Shown: one piece after another, positions 32,628-40,404 of the stretch
How the letters are laid out: each line of letters opens with the position of its first letter
Numbering within the stretch: position 1 is the stretch's first letter
Assembly (NCBI GenBank): GCA_019424135.1
Contig: JAHYZZ010000012.1
Span: 6,141 to 67,507, forward strand
Direction of reading: 5' to 3'
DNA: 61,367 nucleotides
From: Lachnospiraceae bacterium
GTDB lineage: Bacteria; Bacillota; Clostridia; Lachnospirales; Lachnospiraceae
The notes under the pieces: generated by a model
Database searches by the model: none
What the model was told of the DNA's origin: nothing
Seen by the model: only the letters and a program-made list of their open reading frames with translations
Made by a program: the position numbers and the translations under genes

Positions 32628-33949
32628 ATGGGATTGTTTATTTTATTGTGATGCTAGTTCTTGCTGTTTGGGAAGTATGGATGGTTTATGCTGTACTGGA
32701 AGGGATTTTTTCTTTGGAAAGCATCAAAATAAAAAGGTATAAAGTTACTAAGTGGGGAAATATTATCGGGCTTGGAACCTTGGTGGCGATAAATAGATTG
32801 ATTGCTTTTTCATCAAGAACCCTTGTTGTTCTTTGTGTTCTGGTAACGTTTATATGTGTAAGTCGGTTTGTCAGAAGAAAAGGGGGGATTGTTCTTGGCG
32901 TTGTCGTGTTTTGTTATGTTTTTCTTACAATATTAGATTTCATTTTTTCCTTTATTTGTATTGAATTCGTTGGTACAGAATTTGAGAGAATCGTCTATGT
33001 GGAAGAATATTCTGGATGGGCGATAGGAATATACAGTTTGGCAAGAGCAGTAATGTGGATGTTATTGTGTAGATTAAGAAAAGAATCGTCGGAAGGAATG
33101 CATTTTGTTTTTATAACCTACAAAAAAATATTTTTTATAACCTGTGCTTTTTTGTTTGTTGTAATGGTCAGGTACCAGTATGTTTTAAGTGCAATGGCTG
33201 CAGGAGAACAAGAAATTCAAGGGGGTGATAAGGCGCTCATATTAGTGGCGATTTTAACAATAATAACCCTAGGCGGCTTTCTTTATTTTCAGTATATAAT
33301 AAAGATAAATGAGGCGGAAGTATTAAAAATTCAAGATCAAATGCTAAGAGATCGATGCCGGGAGATGCAGCAAACCCGCCAAATTGCACATGATATGAAA
33401 AATCATATTATAGTTTTAAAAAAGTACGATGAGGAAGGCCGAGAAGAAAAGTTGCATCAATATATACAAGATTTATGCCAAGAGATTACGCTATATGAGA
33501 CGCAGGTGTGGACAGGGATTGAGATTTTGGATTATCTTCTGACACAGGAAAAGAAAAAAGCGGATCAAAGAAATATCGATTTTCAGATTGAAACACAGAG
33601 GATAAATTCCCTTCCTTTTACAGATTTAGAAATAGTATCCGTTTTTGGAAATCTTTTGGATAATGCAATAGAGGCCTGTGAAAAAATGAAAGTAGAGGAG
33701 CGATGGATACATTTATTATTAAAGAAGCAGCGTCATATGTTCTTTATGGAAATAGTGAATAGCGTAGGACAAGAAGTTGATAAGATAAATGGGCAAATTA
33801 TAGGTAAAAGTAAGAAAGAGGGACTTCATGGATATGGGTTAAAAAGCGTTTGTCATATTGTTGAACGGTATAAAGGAGAAATGAATTGTCAGTTAATGTC
33901 AGGACAGTATTCTGTGACCATTTCAATCTACAGTAAAGGAGGAGATTAA
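32624..33949 (+). CDS. GHKL-type sensor histidine kinase (AgrC-like)
   Basis: The 441-residue kinase has about six hydrophobic helices in its first 225 residues. The phosphoacceptor is H256 in IAHDMKNHIIVL, and the GHKL ATPase domain has the N-box FGNLLDNAIEACEKM. No extracellular sensor domain is apparent, so the membrane part itself should detect the signal, as AgrC and ComD do with peptides. I chose GTG 32624 because GGAGGG precedes it and it overlaps the regulator stop; an ATG at 32609 is possible. No AgrB/AgrD pair is seen. Confidence 0.92.
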   Translation: MNGIVYFIVMLVLAVWEVWMVYAVLEGIFSLESIKIKRYKVTKWGNIIGLGTLVAINRLIAFSSRTLVVLCVLVTFICVSRFVRRKGGIVLGVVVFCYVFLTILDFIFSFICIEFVGTEFERIVYVEEYSGWAIGIYSLARAVMWMLLCRLRKESSEGMHFVFITYKKIFFITCAFLFVVMVRYQYVLSAMAAGEQEIQGGDKALILVAILTIITLGGFLYFQYIIKINEAEVLKIQDQMLRDRCREMQQTRQIAHDMKNHIIVLKKYDEEGREEKLHQYIQDLCQEITLYETQVWTGIEILDYLLTQEKKKADQRNIDFQIETQRINSLPFTDLEIVSVFGNLLDNAIEACEKMKVEERWIHLLLKKQRHMFFMEIVNSVGQEVDKINGQIIGKSKKEGLHGYGLKSVCHIVERYKGEMNCQLMSGQYSVTISIYSKGGD

Positions 33950-33950
33950 A

Positions 33951-33986
33951 ATGGAAAAGAAAAAGGGATTTAAATGTCTAAGTTAA
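33951..33986 (+). CDS. micro-ORF behind a consensus ribosome binding site (possible truncated peptide gene)
   Basis: ATG 33951 follows AAAGGAGGAG by six bases and encodes the 11-residue MEKKKGFKCLS. The second copy at 37064 has 17 more bases and reads MEKKKGFNDAGD. The ribosome site is far better than expected by chance. It may be the start of a broken peptide-precursor gene or a leader peptide. Confidence 0.4.
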   Translation: MEKKKGFKCLS

Positions 33987-33999
33987 GGAAATAAAGAAG

Positions 34000-34113
34000 A
34001 TGATGGCACAAACAAAAGAACAGGCTTTAGGAAACACTCTTACGAGAACAGGTGGCGGGAGAAACAAATCTTCAGAATCTAAAGAGAAAATCTTTTTGGG
34101 AGAAGTATTATGA
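34000..34113 (+). CDS. micro-ORF coupled to the first FtsX permease
   Basis: This ORF encodes 37 residues, MMAQTKEQALGNTLTRTGGG onward to a KIFLGEVL end. Its TGA overlaps the permease ATG as ATGA, a typical translational coupling. In the second copy one inserted base changes the frame and shortens it to 27 residues. It may be a leader or signalling peptide; no signal sequence or cysteine is seen. Confidence 0.4.
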   Translation: MMAQTKEQALGNTLTRTGGGRNKSSESKEKIFLGEVL

Positions 34114-35570
34114 ATATATGGAAGAGAGCTTTCGTTTATATTTTACGAAATAAAAAGCAGAGTGTAATTTTAATAAGCATTATTTGCTTAATTAGCTTTT
34201 TATTTTTGATAGGTGGTTCTTTGATCATAGCTACAAATAGTGAGGTAGGGGAAATTCAAGAGAAGTTGGGCACCAGCTTTCGGTTGAAAGCGAATTTGGA
34301 GGATAGATCTCTTTACCGAGAAGATGAAAATAGCTTTTGGTATACTGGACCGTTAGTAACGTTTGATATTGTGGACGAGGTTATTACATTAGAGCATGTG
34401 ACAGCATATTTTCCGAATGAAACGATAAGTGCATGGACGAATTTAAAGTTAAAACCAGCAGCACGGACAGACAGTTTTCAATATTATCTTGAGCACCCAG
34501 AGGATTTACAATATGGGGGAATGCCCATGGAATATTGGGAATTATGGTCGCAAGTGCCAGAGATTATTCCATGTACCAGAGGAGAGTTCCATGAATATTT
34601 TCGGATAGGGGTATGTGAAATAGTAGAAGGAAGGAATATTGTGGAAGAGGACTGTAACAAAGCAGTAATATCTACACAAATGGCAAAGCGTAATCAACTT
34701 AAAACGGGGGATTCTTTTTATTTGGAAGAAAAAGAAGGGTTGCTGTCATTAAGCCCGGAGCAACACGATAAAACAATAGGAGAGCCTGTGAAAGTTGAAA
34801 TAGTCGGCCTGTTTGATATTCATTTTGAACAGGAACAAACAGTGTACACGTTGGAAACTCAATTGATTGAAAATACGCTTTTTATTGATCAGAACACAAA
34901 GAATTCATTATATAATATGGGGGGAGTAAACGAGCCCCAAGTGGGATTTACAGATGTTACTGTTTTCGTGGACAGCCCACAATATTTGGATAAGATCATG
35001 AAGCAAGTAGATAATATGGATTCTACAGAGGGTTTATTAATCGAGGCGGATGATAGTTCTTATCAGAATTCTGTTATACCGTTGAAACGTCTGGTTCGTA
35101 TTGTCGCGGTATTGATGATAACAGGAATATTGGTATGTGTAGTGATTCTATTGTTATTGATGAATTTATGGATCAAGAAGAGGAGAAAGGAGATTGGTAT
35201 ATTACGTTCCGTTGGGGTTACATGCAAGGAAGTTATAGGACAAATTATAATCGAATGTCTCTTAATAGTTTCTGTAGCTGTGGCGATTAGCATAGTGATA
35301 TATATTCCAACAAAAGAACAAGTATTTTCTTCGGTGGAAGCTCAGTTGGAGCCTGTAGGAGAAGAAGAATTTGAAGAAATATACATATCTGATAATTGGA
35401 CGAGACTTCCTATTATTAATAAAACGGCAATGAATGAAATTTCTTTTGATCAAGCAATACCAATAGAGTTGATATTAGTAACCATTGTTGGAAATGTAGT
35501 GATTGCAATCATAGGAGTGGTGAACAGTATTAGAAAAATATTAAAAAAATCAGTATGTGATTTATTATAG
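34110..35570 (+). CDS. FtsX-like ABC permease, copy 1
   Basis: The 486-residue protein has an N-terminal membrane helix (about 18-40), a large extracytoplasmic MacB-like domain (about 45-325) and three C-terminal helices (about 328-355, 376-400 and 452-478) typical of FtsX/MacB permeases. The characteristic cytoplasmic loop reads KKRRKEIGILRSVGVTCKEV. Such proteins with an ATPase act on peptides or wall enzymes and often give resistance to antimicrobial peptides. No ATPase adjoins it; the nearest are at 43564 and 47046. The protein at 37241 differs in only two residues. Confidence 0.9.
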   Translation: MNIWKRAFVYILRNKKQSVILISIICLISFLFLIGGSLIIATNSEVGEIQEKLGTSFRLKANLEDRSLYREDENSFWYTGPLVTFDIVDEVITLEHVTAYFPNETISAWTNLKLKPAARTDSFQYYLEHPEDLQYGGMPMEYWELWSQVPEIIPCTRGEFHEYFRIGVCEIVEGRNIVEEDCNKAVISTQMAKRNQLKTGDSFYLEEKEGLLSLSPEQHDKTIGEPVKVEIVGLFDIHFEQEQTVYTLETQLIENTLFIDQNTKNSLYNMGGVNEPQVGFTDVTVFVDSPQYLDKIMKQVDNMDSTEGLLIEADDSSYQNSVIPLKRLVRIVAVLMITGILVCVVILLLLMNLWIKKRRKEIGILRSVGVTCKEVIGQIIIECLLIVSVAVAISIVIYIPTKEQVFSSVEAQLEPVGEEEFEEIYISDNWTRLPIINKTAMNEISFDQAIPIELILVTIVGNVVIAIIGVVNSIRKILKKSVCDLL

Positions 35571-35592
35571 AATATAAGGTGATAAAAATTAG

Positions 35593-36672
35593 ATGAAAAA
35601 AATTGCAATAATTGATACAGCAATAGATCCAGATGAATTACATTGTTCTCGTTTCCATTTTTATAATCTAACAGATCAGGCGCCTAACCCATATACAGCA
35701 AAAGGACAAATTTCCCATGGGACAATGATTGCCAAAATCCTTGATTTATATATAGAGGGATATGAATTAGTAAATATTCAGATTTTGGCAGATTCTCTTG
35801 GCGAAAGAGGAAAACTTGGTGGTACGACAGAGCAGCTGTTGAAAGCATTACGATTATGCATAAAGTTAAAAGTAGATCTTGTAAGTTTGAGTGCGGTAAC
35901 AACCTTTCTTTCTGAAAATAGAACTTTATATGACTGTATAAAAGAATTAGCTGAAAATAGTGTAGTTGTGGCGGCCATGGATAATAACGGATATATGACG
36001 ATCCCAGGAAGTTATCCATTTGTTATAGGTGTGCGAGCGGATAAAAATGGGTATTTGCGGCCGGGAACAATGGCTCGTGTAGCAAAAGACTTTTGTGGAG
36101 CAGATATATATGCAAACTGTAGACTGGAAGTGGTGTTGAAACACCATTACTCTCCGCTCAACAGTCTTGCGGTTCCTGTTGTTGTAGCTCAAATTTACAA
36201 GGAGTTAGATAGAGGTAATTCAATATCAGAAATAATTCAAAGACTTCCGGTTATTCATAGGGATGTGTTTTTGCCAAAATCATGTTTGAGAGAAATAAAA
36301 GGGCCATTGATTTTGATACATGGAAGAAACTATGAAAAGACAATCATAAATAGTCAAAAAATTATGGATGATCTTTTTGATAATTATGGATTTCAAACGA
36401 GTGGTCTCGTTACGATGTGCAGAAATGATATCCGATTAAGAAAGATAAAAGCACCACACAGATTAAAAAATGAGATATTACTTATGGAAAAGCACTACAA
36501 AACGGATCTAATATTTGTGATTCTTTCAGAGACAGAGAAAGCAAAAAAGCAGATTGATTTTGATATTGAAATAGATATGGAATATAAGAGGATGAGAATA
36601 GTATTTGAAAATTACCAAATGATTAAAACGTTAGATACAGCGGCAGAGTTTATTTATCATACTCTGACATAA
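35593..36672 (+). CDS. cytosolic subtilisin-like (S8) serine peptidase with C-terminal extension
   Basis: The 359-residue protein is a minimal subtilase. The triad is D8 (IIDTAID), H42 (SHGTMIA) and S191 (LNSLAVPVVVA), with oxyanion N131 (AAMDNNG). There is no signal peptide or propeptide, so it should work inside the cell. About 130 residues follow the catalytic domain, beginning GPLILIHGRNYEKT, in a P-loop-like or Rossmann-like pattern I cannot assign. S8 enzymes of this kind occur in loci for ribosomal peptides. Here it lies between two duplicated permeases and before a broken peptide-exporter gene. Confidence 0.82.
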   Translation: MKKIAIIDTAIDPDELHCSRFHFYNLTDQAPNPYTAKGQISHGTMIAKILDLYIEGYELVNIQILADSLGERGKLGGTTEQLLKALRLCIKLKVDLVSLSAVTTFLSENRTLYDCIKELAENSVVVAAMDNNGYMTIPGSYPFVIGVRADKNGYLRPGTMARVAKDFCGADIYANCRLEVVLKHHYSPLNSLAVPVVVAQIYKELDRGNSISEIIQRLPVIHRDVFLPKSCLREIKGPLILIHGRNYEKTIINSQKIMDDLFDNYGFQTSGLVTMCRNDIRLRKIKAPHRLKNEILLMEKHYKTDLIFVILSETEKAKKQIDFDIEIDMEYKRMRIVFENYQMIKTLDTAAEFIYHTLT

Positions 36673-36702
36673 TTAAAAGGCGATAAAAGGAATTATTATA
36701 AT

Positions 36703-37030
36703 ATGAGGAATGGGAGAATACAAAAAAGATATTTTGTGTTAATTGTTTTTTTTATATGATTTTAACAGGTTCCTCATTTTGCCGTCCATTAGTGATCCAG
36801 GTGCTGATGGATAAGGGGATGATCAACAGAAATATACATATTATTCTAATTATTTCGGGTTCTCTCCTGGTTATTGCACTTATAGAAGAAATAGTAACAA
36901 TATTTCAGACGGTGATATTTGTAAATCTTCGCAATCAGATCGTTTTATATTTGTATACAAAAGTATTTCGGAAACTTTTGTATTGTAAAATGAGCTATTC
37001 ATATGGAACAATTTTGATAGACAGTGGGGT
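36703..37030 (+). pseudogene. frameshifted and truncated ABC peptide-exporter gene, N-terminal remnant
   Basis: ATG 36703 opens MRNGRIQKRYFVLIVFFI and stops within a run of eight T residues. The next frame continues LTGSSFCRPLVIQVLMDKGM and LRNQIVLYLYTKVFRKLL, the first helices of an ABC exporter membrane domain. Homology ends near 37010, where the duplicated permease leader begins; the rest of the gene, including its ATPase, is gone. The second duplicate may have cut it off. Confidence 0.75.
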
Positions 37031-37063
37031 AGATAAATCTCTTAAGGAAAGGAGGAGATTAAA

Positions 37064-37102
37064 ATGGAAAAGAAAAAGGGATTTAACGATGCAGGGGATT
37101 GA
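37064..37102 (+). CDS. micro-ORF, copy 2 of the MEKKKGF leader
   Basis: ATG 37064 follows AAAGGAGGAG and encodes MEKKKGFNDAGD. A second short frame, MSKLRR, starts at 37104. This is probably the less damaged copy of the micro-ORF at 33951. Confidence 0.35.
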   Translation: MEKKKGFNDAGD

Positions 37103-37129
37103 AATGTCTAAGTTAAGGAGATAAAGAAG

Positions 37130-37213
37130 ATGATGGCAGAAACAAAAGAACAGGATTCAGGAAACACTCTTAACGAGAACAGGTGGCGGGAGAAACAAAT
37201 CTTCAGAAGCTAA
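37130..37213 (+). CDS. micro-ORF before the second FtsX permease
   Basis: It encodes 27 residues, MMAETKEQDSGNTLNENRWR and a short end. AAGGAGA lies 11 bases upstream. The C-terminal half differs from the copy at 34000 because of one inserted base. Confidence 0.35.
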   Translation: MMAETKEQDSGNTLNENRWREKQIFRS

Positions 37214-37240
37214 AGAGAAAATCTTTTTGGGAGAAGTATT

Positions 37241-38701
37241 ATGAATATATGGAAGAGAGCTTTCGTTTATATTTTACGAAATAAAAAGCAGAGTGTAATT
37301 TTAATAAGCATTATTTGCTTAATTAGCTTTTTATTTTTGATAGGTGGTTCTTTGATCATAGCTACAAATAGTGAGGTAGGGGAAATTCAAGAGAAGTTGG
37401 GCACCAGCTTTCGGTTGAAAGCGAATTTGGAGGATAGATCTCTTTACCGAGAAGATGAAAATAGCTTTTGGTATACTGGACCGTTAGTAACGTTTGATAT
37501 TGTGGACGAGGTTATTACATTAGAGCATGTGACAGCATATTTTCCGAATGAAACGATAAGTGCATGGACGAATTTAAAGTTAAAACCAGCAGCACGGACA
37601 GACAGTTTTCAATATTATCTTGAGCACCCAGAGGATTTACAATATGGGGGAATGCCCATGGAATATTGGGAATTATGGTCGCAAGTGCCAGAGATTATTC
37701 CATGTACCAGAGGAGAGTTCCATGAATATTTTCGGATAGGGGTATGTGAAATAGTAGAAGGAAGGAATATTGTGGAAGAGGACTGTAACAAAGCAGTAAT
37801 ATCTACACAAATGGCAAAGCGTAATCAACTTAAAACGGGGGATTCTTTTTATTTGGAAGAAAAAGAAGGGTTGCTGTCATTAAGCCCGGAGCAACACGAT
37901 AAAACAATAGGAGAGCCTGTGAAAGTTGAAATAGTCGGCCTGTTTGATATTCATTTTGAACAGGAACAAACAGTGTACACGTTGGAAACTCAATTGATTG
38001 AAAATACGCTTTTTATTGATCAGAACACAAAGAATTCATTATATAATATGGGGGGAGTAAACGAGCCCCAAGTGGGATTTACAGATGTTACTGTTTTCGT
38101 GGACAGCCCACAATATTTGGATAAGATCATGAAGCAAGTAGATAATATGGATTCTACAGAGGGTTTATTAATCGAGGCGGATGATAGTTCTTATCAGAAT
38201 TCTGTTATACCGTTGAAACGTCTGGTTCGTATTGTCGCGGTATTGATGATAACAGGAATATTGGTATGTGTAGTGATTCTATTGTTATTGATGAATTTAT
38301 GGATCAAGAAGAGGAGAAAGGAGATTGGTATATTACGTTCCGTTGGGGTTACATGCAAGGAAGTTATAGGACAAATTATAATCGAATGTCTCTTAATAGT
38401 TTCTGTAGCTGTGGCGATTAGCATAGTGATATATATTCCAACAAAAGAACAAGTATTTTCTTCGGTGGAAGCTCAGTTGGAGCCTGTAGGAGAAGAAGAA
38501 TTTGAAGAAATATACATATCTGATAATTGGACGAGACTTCCTATTATTAATAAAACGGCAATGAATGAAATTTCTTTTGATCAAGCAATACCAATAGAGT
38601 TGATATTAGTAACCATTGTTGGAAATGTAGTGATTGCAATCATAGGAGTGGTGAATGGTATTAGAAAAATACTAAAAAAATCAGTATCCGATTTATTATA
38701 A
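37241..38701 (+). CDS. FtsX-like ABC permease, copy 2
   Basis: This 486-residue protein matches the one at 34110 except for N-S to N-G in the last helix region and C to S four residues from the end (SDLL instead of CDLL). The helix pattern and extracytoplasmic domain are the same. Silent changes are also confined to the final 50 bases, which points to recent conversion or duplication. No ATPase or peptidase gene follows directly. Confidence 0.9.
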   Translation: MNIWKRAFVYILRNKKQSVILISIICLISFLFLIGGSLIIATNSEVGEIQEKLGTSFRLKANLEDRSLYREDENSFWYTGPLVTFDIVDEVITLEHVTAYFPNETISAWTNLKLKPAARTDSFQYYLEHPEDLQYGGMPMEYWELWSQVPEIIPCTRGEFHEYFRIGVCEIVEGRNIVEEDCNKAVISTQMAKRNQLKTGDSFYLEEKEGLLSLSPEQHDKTIGEPVKVEIVGLFDIHFEQEQTVYTLETQLIENTLFIDQNTKNSLYNMGGVNEPQVGFTDVTVFVDSPQYLDKIMKQVDNMDSTEGLLIEADDSSYQNSVIPLKRLVRIVAVLMITGILVCVVILLLLMNLWIKKRRKEIGILRSVGVTCKEVIGQIIIECLLIVSVAVAISIVIYIPTKEQVFSSVEAQLEPVGEEEFEEIYISDNWTRLPIINKTAMNEISFDQAIPIELILVTIVGNVVIAIIGVVNGIRKILKKSVSDLL

Positions 38702-38949
38702 AATATAAGGGGAAGTAATTGGATAAAAAGTTTACAATAATTAAAAGGCGATAAAAAGAATTTTGATATGTCTAAAACAATTAACTAGATTTCTACAGAT
38801 ATAAGAAGCTAGTCAGCTGATTCGTAGACTACTTTGATTTGCATTACATATAGGATGGGAACGCTTCAAAAGATGCAGTGTATTTACCAAATAAAAAATG
38901 ACAAATTAGAATTATTAAAGTAAAAAATTTTCAAGAGAGGATATAAAAA
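38702..38949 (+). other. intergenic remnant region between duplicated unit and ABC modules
   Basis: At 38734-38764 lies AATAATTAAAAGGCGATAAA, matching the tail after the subtilase gene. The rest is AT-rich with stops in every frame. No clear promoter is seen. Confidence 0.6.
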
Positions 38950-40203
38950 ATGGTAGGGCGTGCATGTTTGTTTTTGTGGAGAAATAAGGGTAGGACGATA
39001 ATTCTGTTTGCCATACTTGTGGCGATTAGTTTCCTGGTGCTTGTCAGCATGATGGCCAGGGATGCAGTGCAGACGGCGAGCCGAGAACTCCGGGAGTCAA
39101 TGGTAGGATATTTTCATATTGAGACAGACATAGAGCACGGGTCTAAAGAGCCTGTCGATGATGCAATGCTGGATGATGTCTCAAGGCTGCAGGGAGTTAG
39201 CAGCTGTAACGGACTTGACCTGGCGTTTATGTATGTGGAGGATATCCAGCTGGTGCCGGGAAGACTTTCGGCAGAAGGAGATCCGGAGGCCAGTCTTGCC
39301 CAGGTGATCGGAAATACCAATAGCGGAGAAAATGAGTATTTTACGCTGGGGATGTTCCGGCTGACCGAAGGCAGACAGATTGAAAAGACAGATGAAAGAA
39401 GAGCAGTCATTTCAGAAGAGCTGGCAAAGCTGAACGGACTGTCTGTGGGGGATTCGATCAAATTGCGGCCCTCGGGCGCGGAGGGACAAGTGTTTGATTC
39501 CGGGGTAGCGGAGATTATAGGGATCTATGAGATGATCGATTCGCAGAAAACTACGGACTCGCAGGTGGCAGAGTGCGATATGAAGGAAAACCTTATCTTC
39601 ACCAACACATCGTTTGTACGTCAGATGCAGAGCCAGGTGGTGGGGCATCCATTGCAGTCTTACTCAAGGGGAGCAGTGTTTTATGTGGAAGATGTGGCAC
39701 AGCTGGATGAGATCACAGACCAGGTGACAAAGCTCCCGGGATATCACTGGGAGGGATATACGATTGATAAAAACAACAAGGAATACCATGATATGGCAGA
39801 CCCTCTGAATCGTATGGATCTGTTCCTTAAGATTTTTATCGCTGGGATTAGCGTGTGTAGCACTATTATCTTGGGACTGATGCTTTTCATGTGGAGCAGA
39901 GATCGGAGATACGAAGCAGGGATCCTGATGTCTGTAGGAATTGGACGGACAGAAGTGGTGGGGCAATACATTCTGGAAAATGCACTAATCATGCTGGCAG
40001 CTCTCCCTACGTCAGTAGCTATGGCAGTAATTACAGCGGGACCATTGGGAGAAAGAATCTTCAATCTTGAGTTACAGTTGAGTGCAGCACAGGTAGCGGC
40101 TATGGCTGGAATTGGATATATTATCCTCCTGATTTCCACATTGGTAGCGTGTATCCCGGTCTTTCGTATGCAGCCAAAAGAGATCCTGTCAACAAACGTG
40201 TAG
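38950..40203 (+). CDS. FtsX-like ABC permease (module 1, small subunit)
   Basis: The 417-residue protein has an N-terminal helix (about 15-35), an extracytoplasmic domain, and three C-terminal helices (about 292-317, 342-365 and 376-400). The loop RDRRYEAGILMSVGIGRTEV is the FtsX/MacB type. It is more GC-rich than the permeases upstream, suggesting a different origin. Its ATPase partner next door survives only as a fragment. A fragment of a close relative is seen at 43229-43520 in module 2. Confidence 0.88.
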   Translation: MVGRACLFLWRNKGRTIILFAILVAISFLVLVSMMARDAVQTASRELRESMVGYFHIETDIEHGSKEPVDDAMLDDVSRLQGVSSCNGLDLAFMYVEDIQLVPGRLSAEGDPEASLAQVIGNTNSGENEYFTLGMFRLTEGRQIEKTDERRAVISEELAKLNGLSVGDSIKLRPSGAEGQVFDSGVAEIIGIYEMIDSQKTTDSQVAECDMKENLIFTNTSFVRQMQSQVVGHPLQSYSRGAVFYVEDVAQLDEITDQVTKLPGYHWEGYTIDKNNKEYHDMADPLNRMDLFLKIFIAGISVCSTIILGLMLFMWSRDRRYEAGILMSVGIGRTEVVGQYILENALIMLAALPTSVAMAVITAGPLGERIFNLELQLSAAQVAAMAGIGYIILLISTLVACIPVFRMQPKEILSTNV

Positions 40204-40228
40204 GATATGTTTTAAGAAGAGGAGTACG

Positions 40229-40356
40229 GATGCCCATATTGAAAAGCCTGGGAATCAGCGAAGAAGTGTGATTGTAGTAACTCATTCTGATGCTGTGGCG
40301 AGGAAAGCGGACGTGGCTCTGAGGCTGGATCATGGGCGGATAGCGAGTGGTTCATA
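40229..40356 (+). pseudogene. internally deleted ABC ATPase gene (module 1)
   Basis: The sequence ATGCCCATATTGAAAAGCCT and the following 20 bases match codons near 110-122 of the intact ATPase at 43564. They are joined directly to GTAACTCATTCTGATGCTGT and the rest of its final 30 codons. About 180 internal bases and the first 110 codons, including Walker A and the signature, are gone, and a stop follows the junction. Confidence 0.88.
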
Positions 40357-40404
40357 AGGATGCTGTCGTGTTCAGGGATTATACCCAAAAGGAATTATAG
40401 AGAT

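Larger units (their letters stand above)
33935..35575 (+). repeat. tandem duplication, copy 1 (leader micro-ORFs plus FtsX permease)
   Basis: From AAAGGAGGAGATTAAAATGG to just after the permease stop this segment repeats at 37048-38706. The copies differ by a 17-base gap near 33973, one inserted base near 34060, scattered changes in the leader and a cluster of changes in the last 50 bases. The 1.4 kb between appears essentially identical. Confidence 0.9.
37048..38706 (+). repeat. tandem duplication, copy 2
   Basis: This corresponds to 33935-35575 with the 17 bases that copy 1 lacks. Just downstream, 38734-38764 matches the sequence following the subtilase stop (36665-36695). Copy 2 therefore once carried a subtilase gene that has been deleted. 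Confidence 0.88.

Noticed and set aside
31917..34113. Classical agr quorum-sensing locus
   Set aside because: Regulator and kinase are AgrA/AgrC-like, but there is no AgrB membrane protease and the micro-ORFs lack the AgrD cysteine and C-terminal pattern.
33935..38706. CRISPR array or short tandem repeats
   Set aside because: The only repeat here is a single 1.6 kb gene-length duplication; no short regularly spaced repeats were found in the window.
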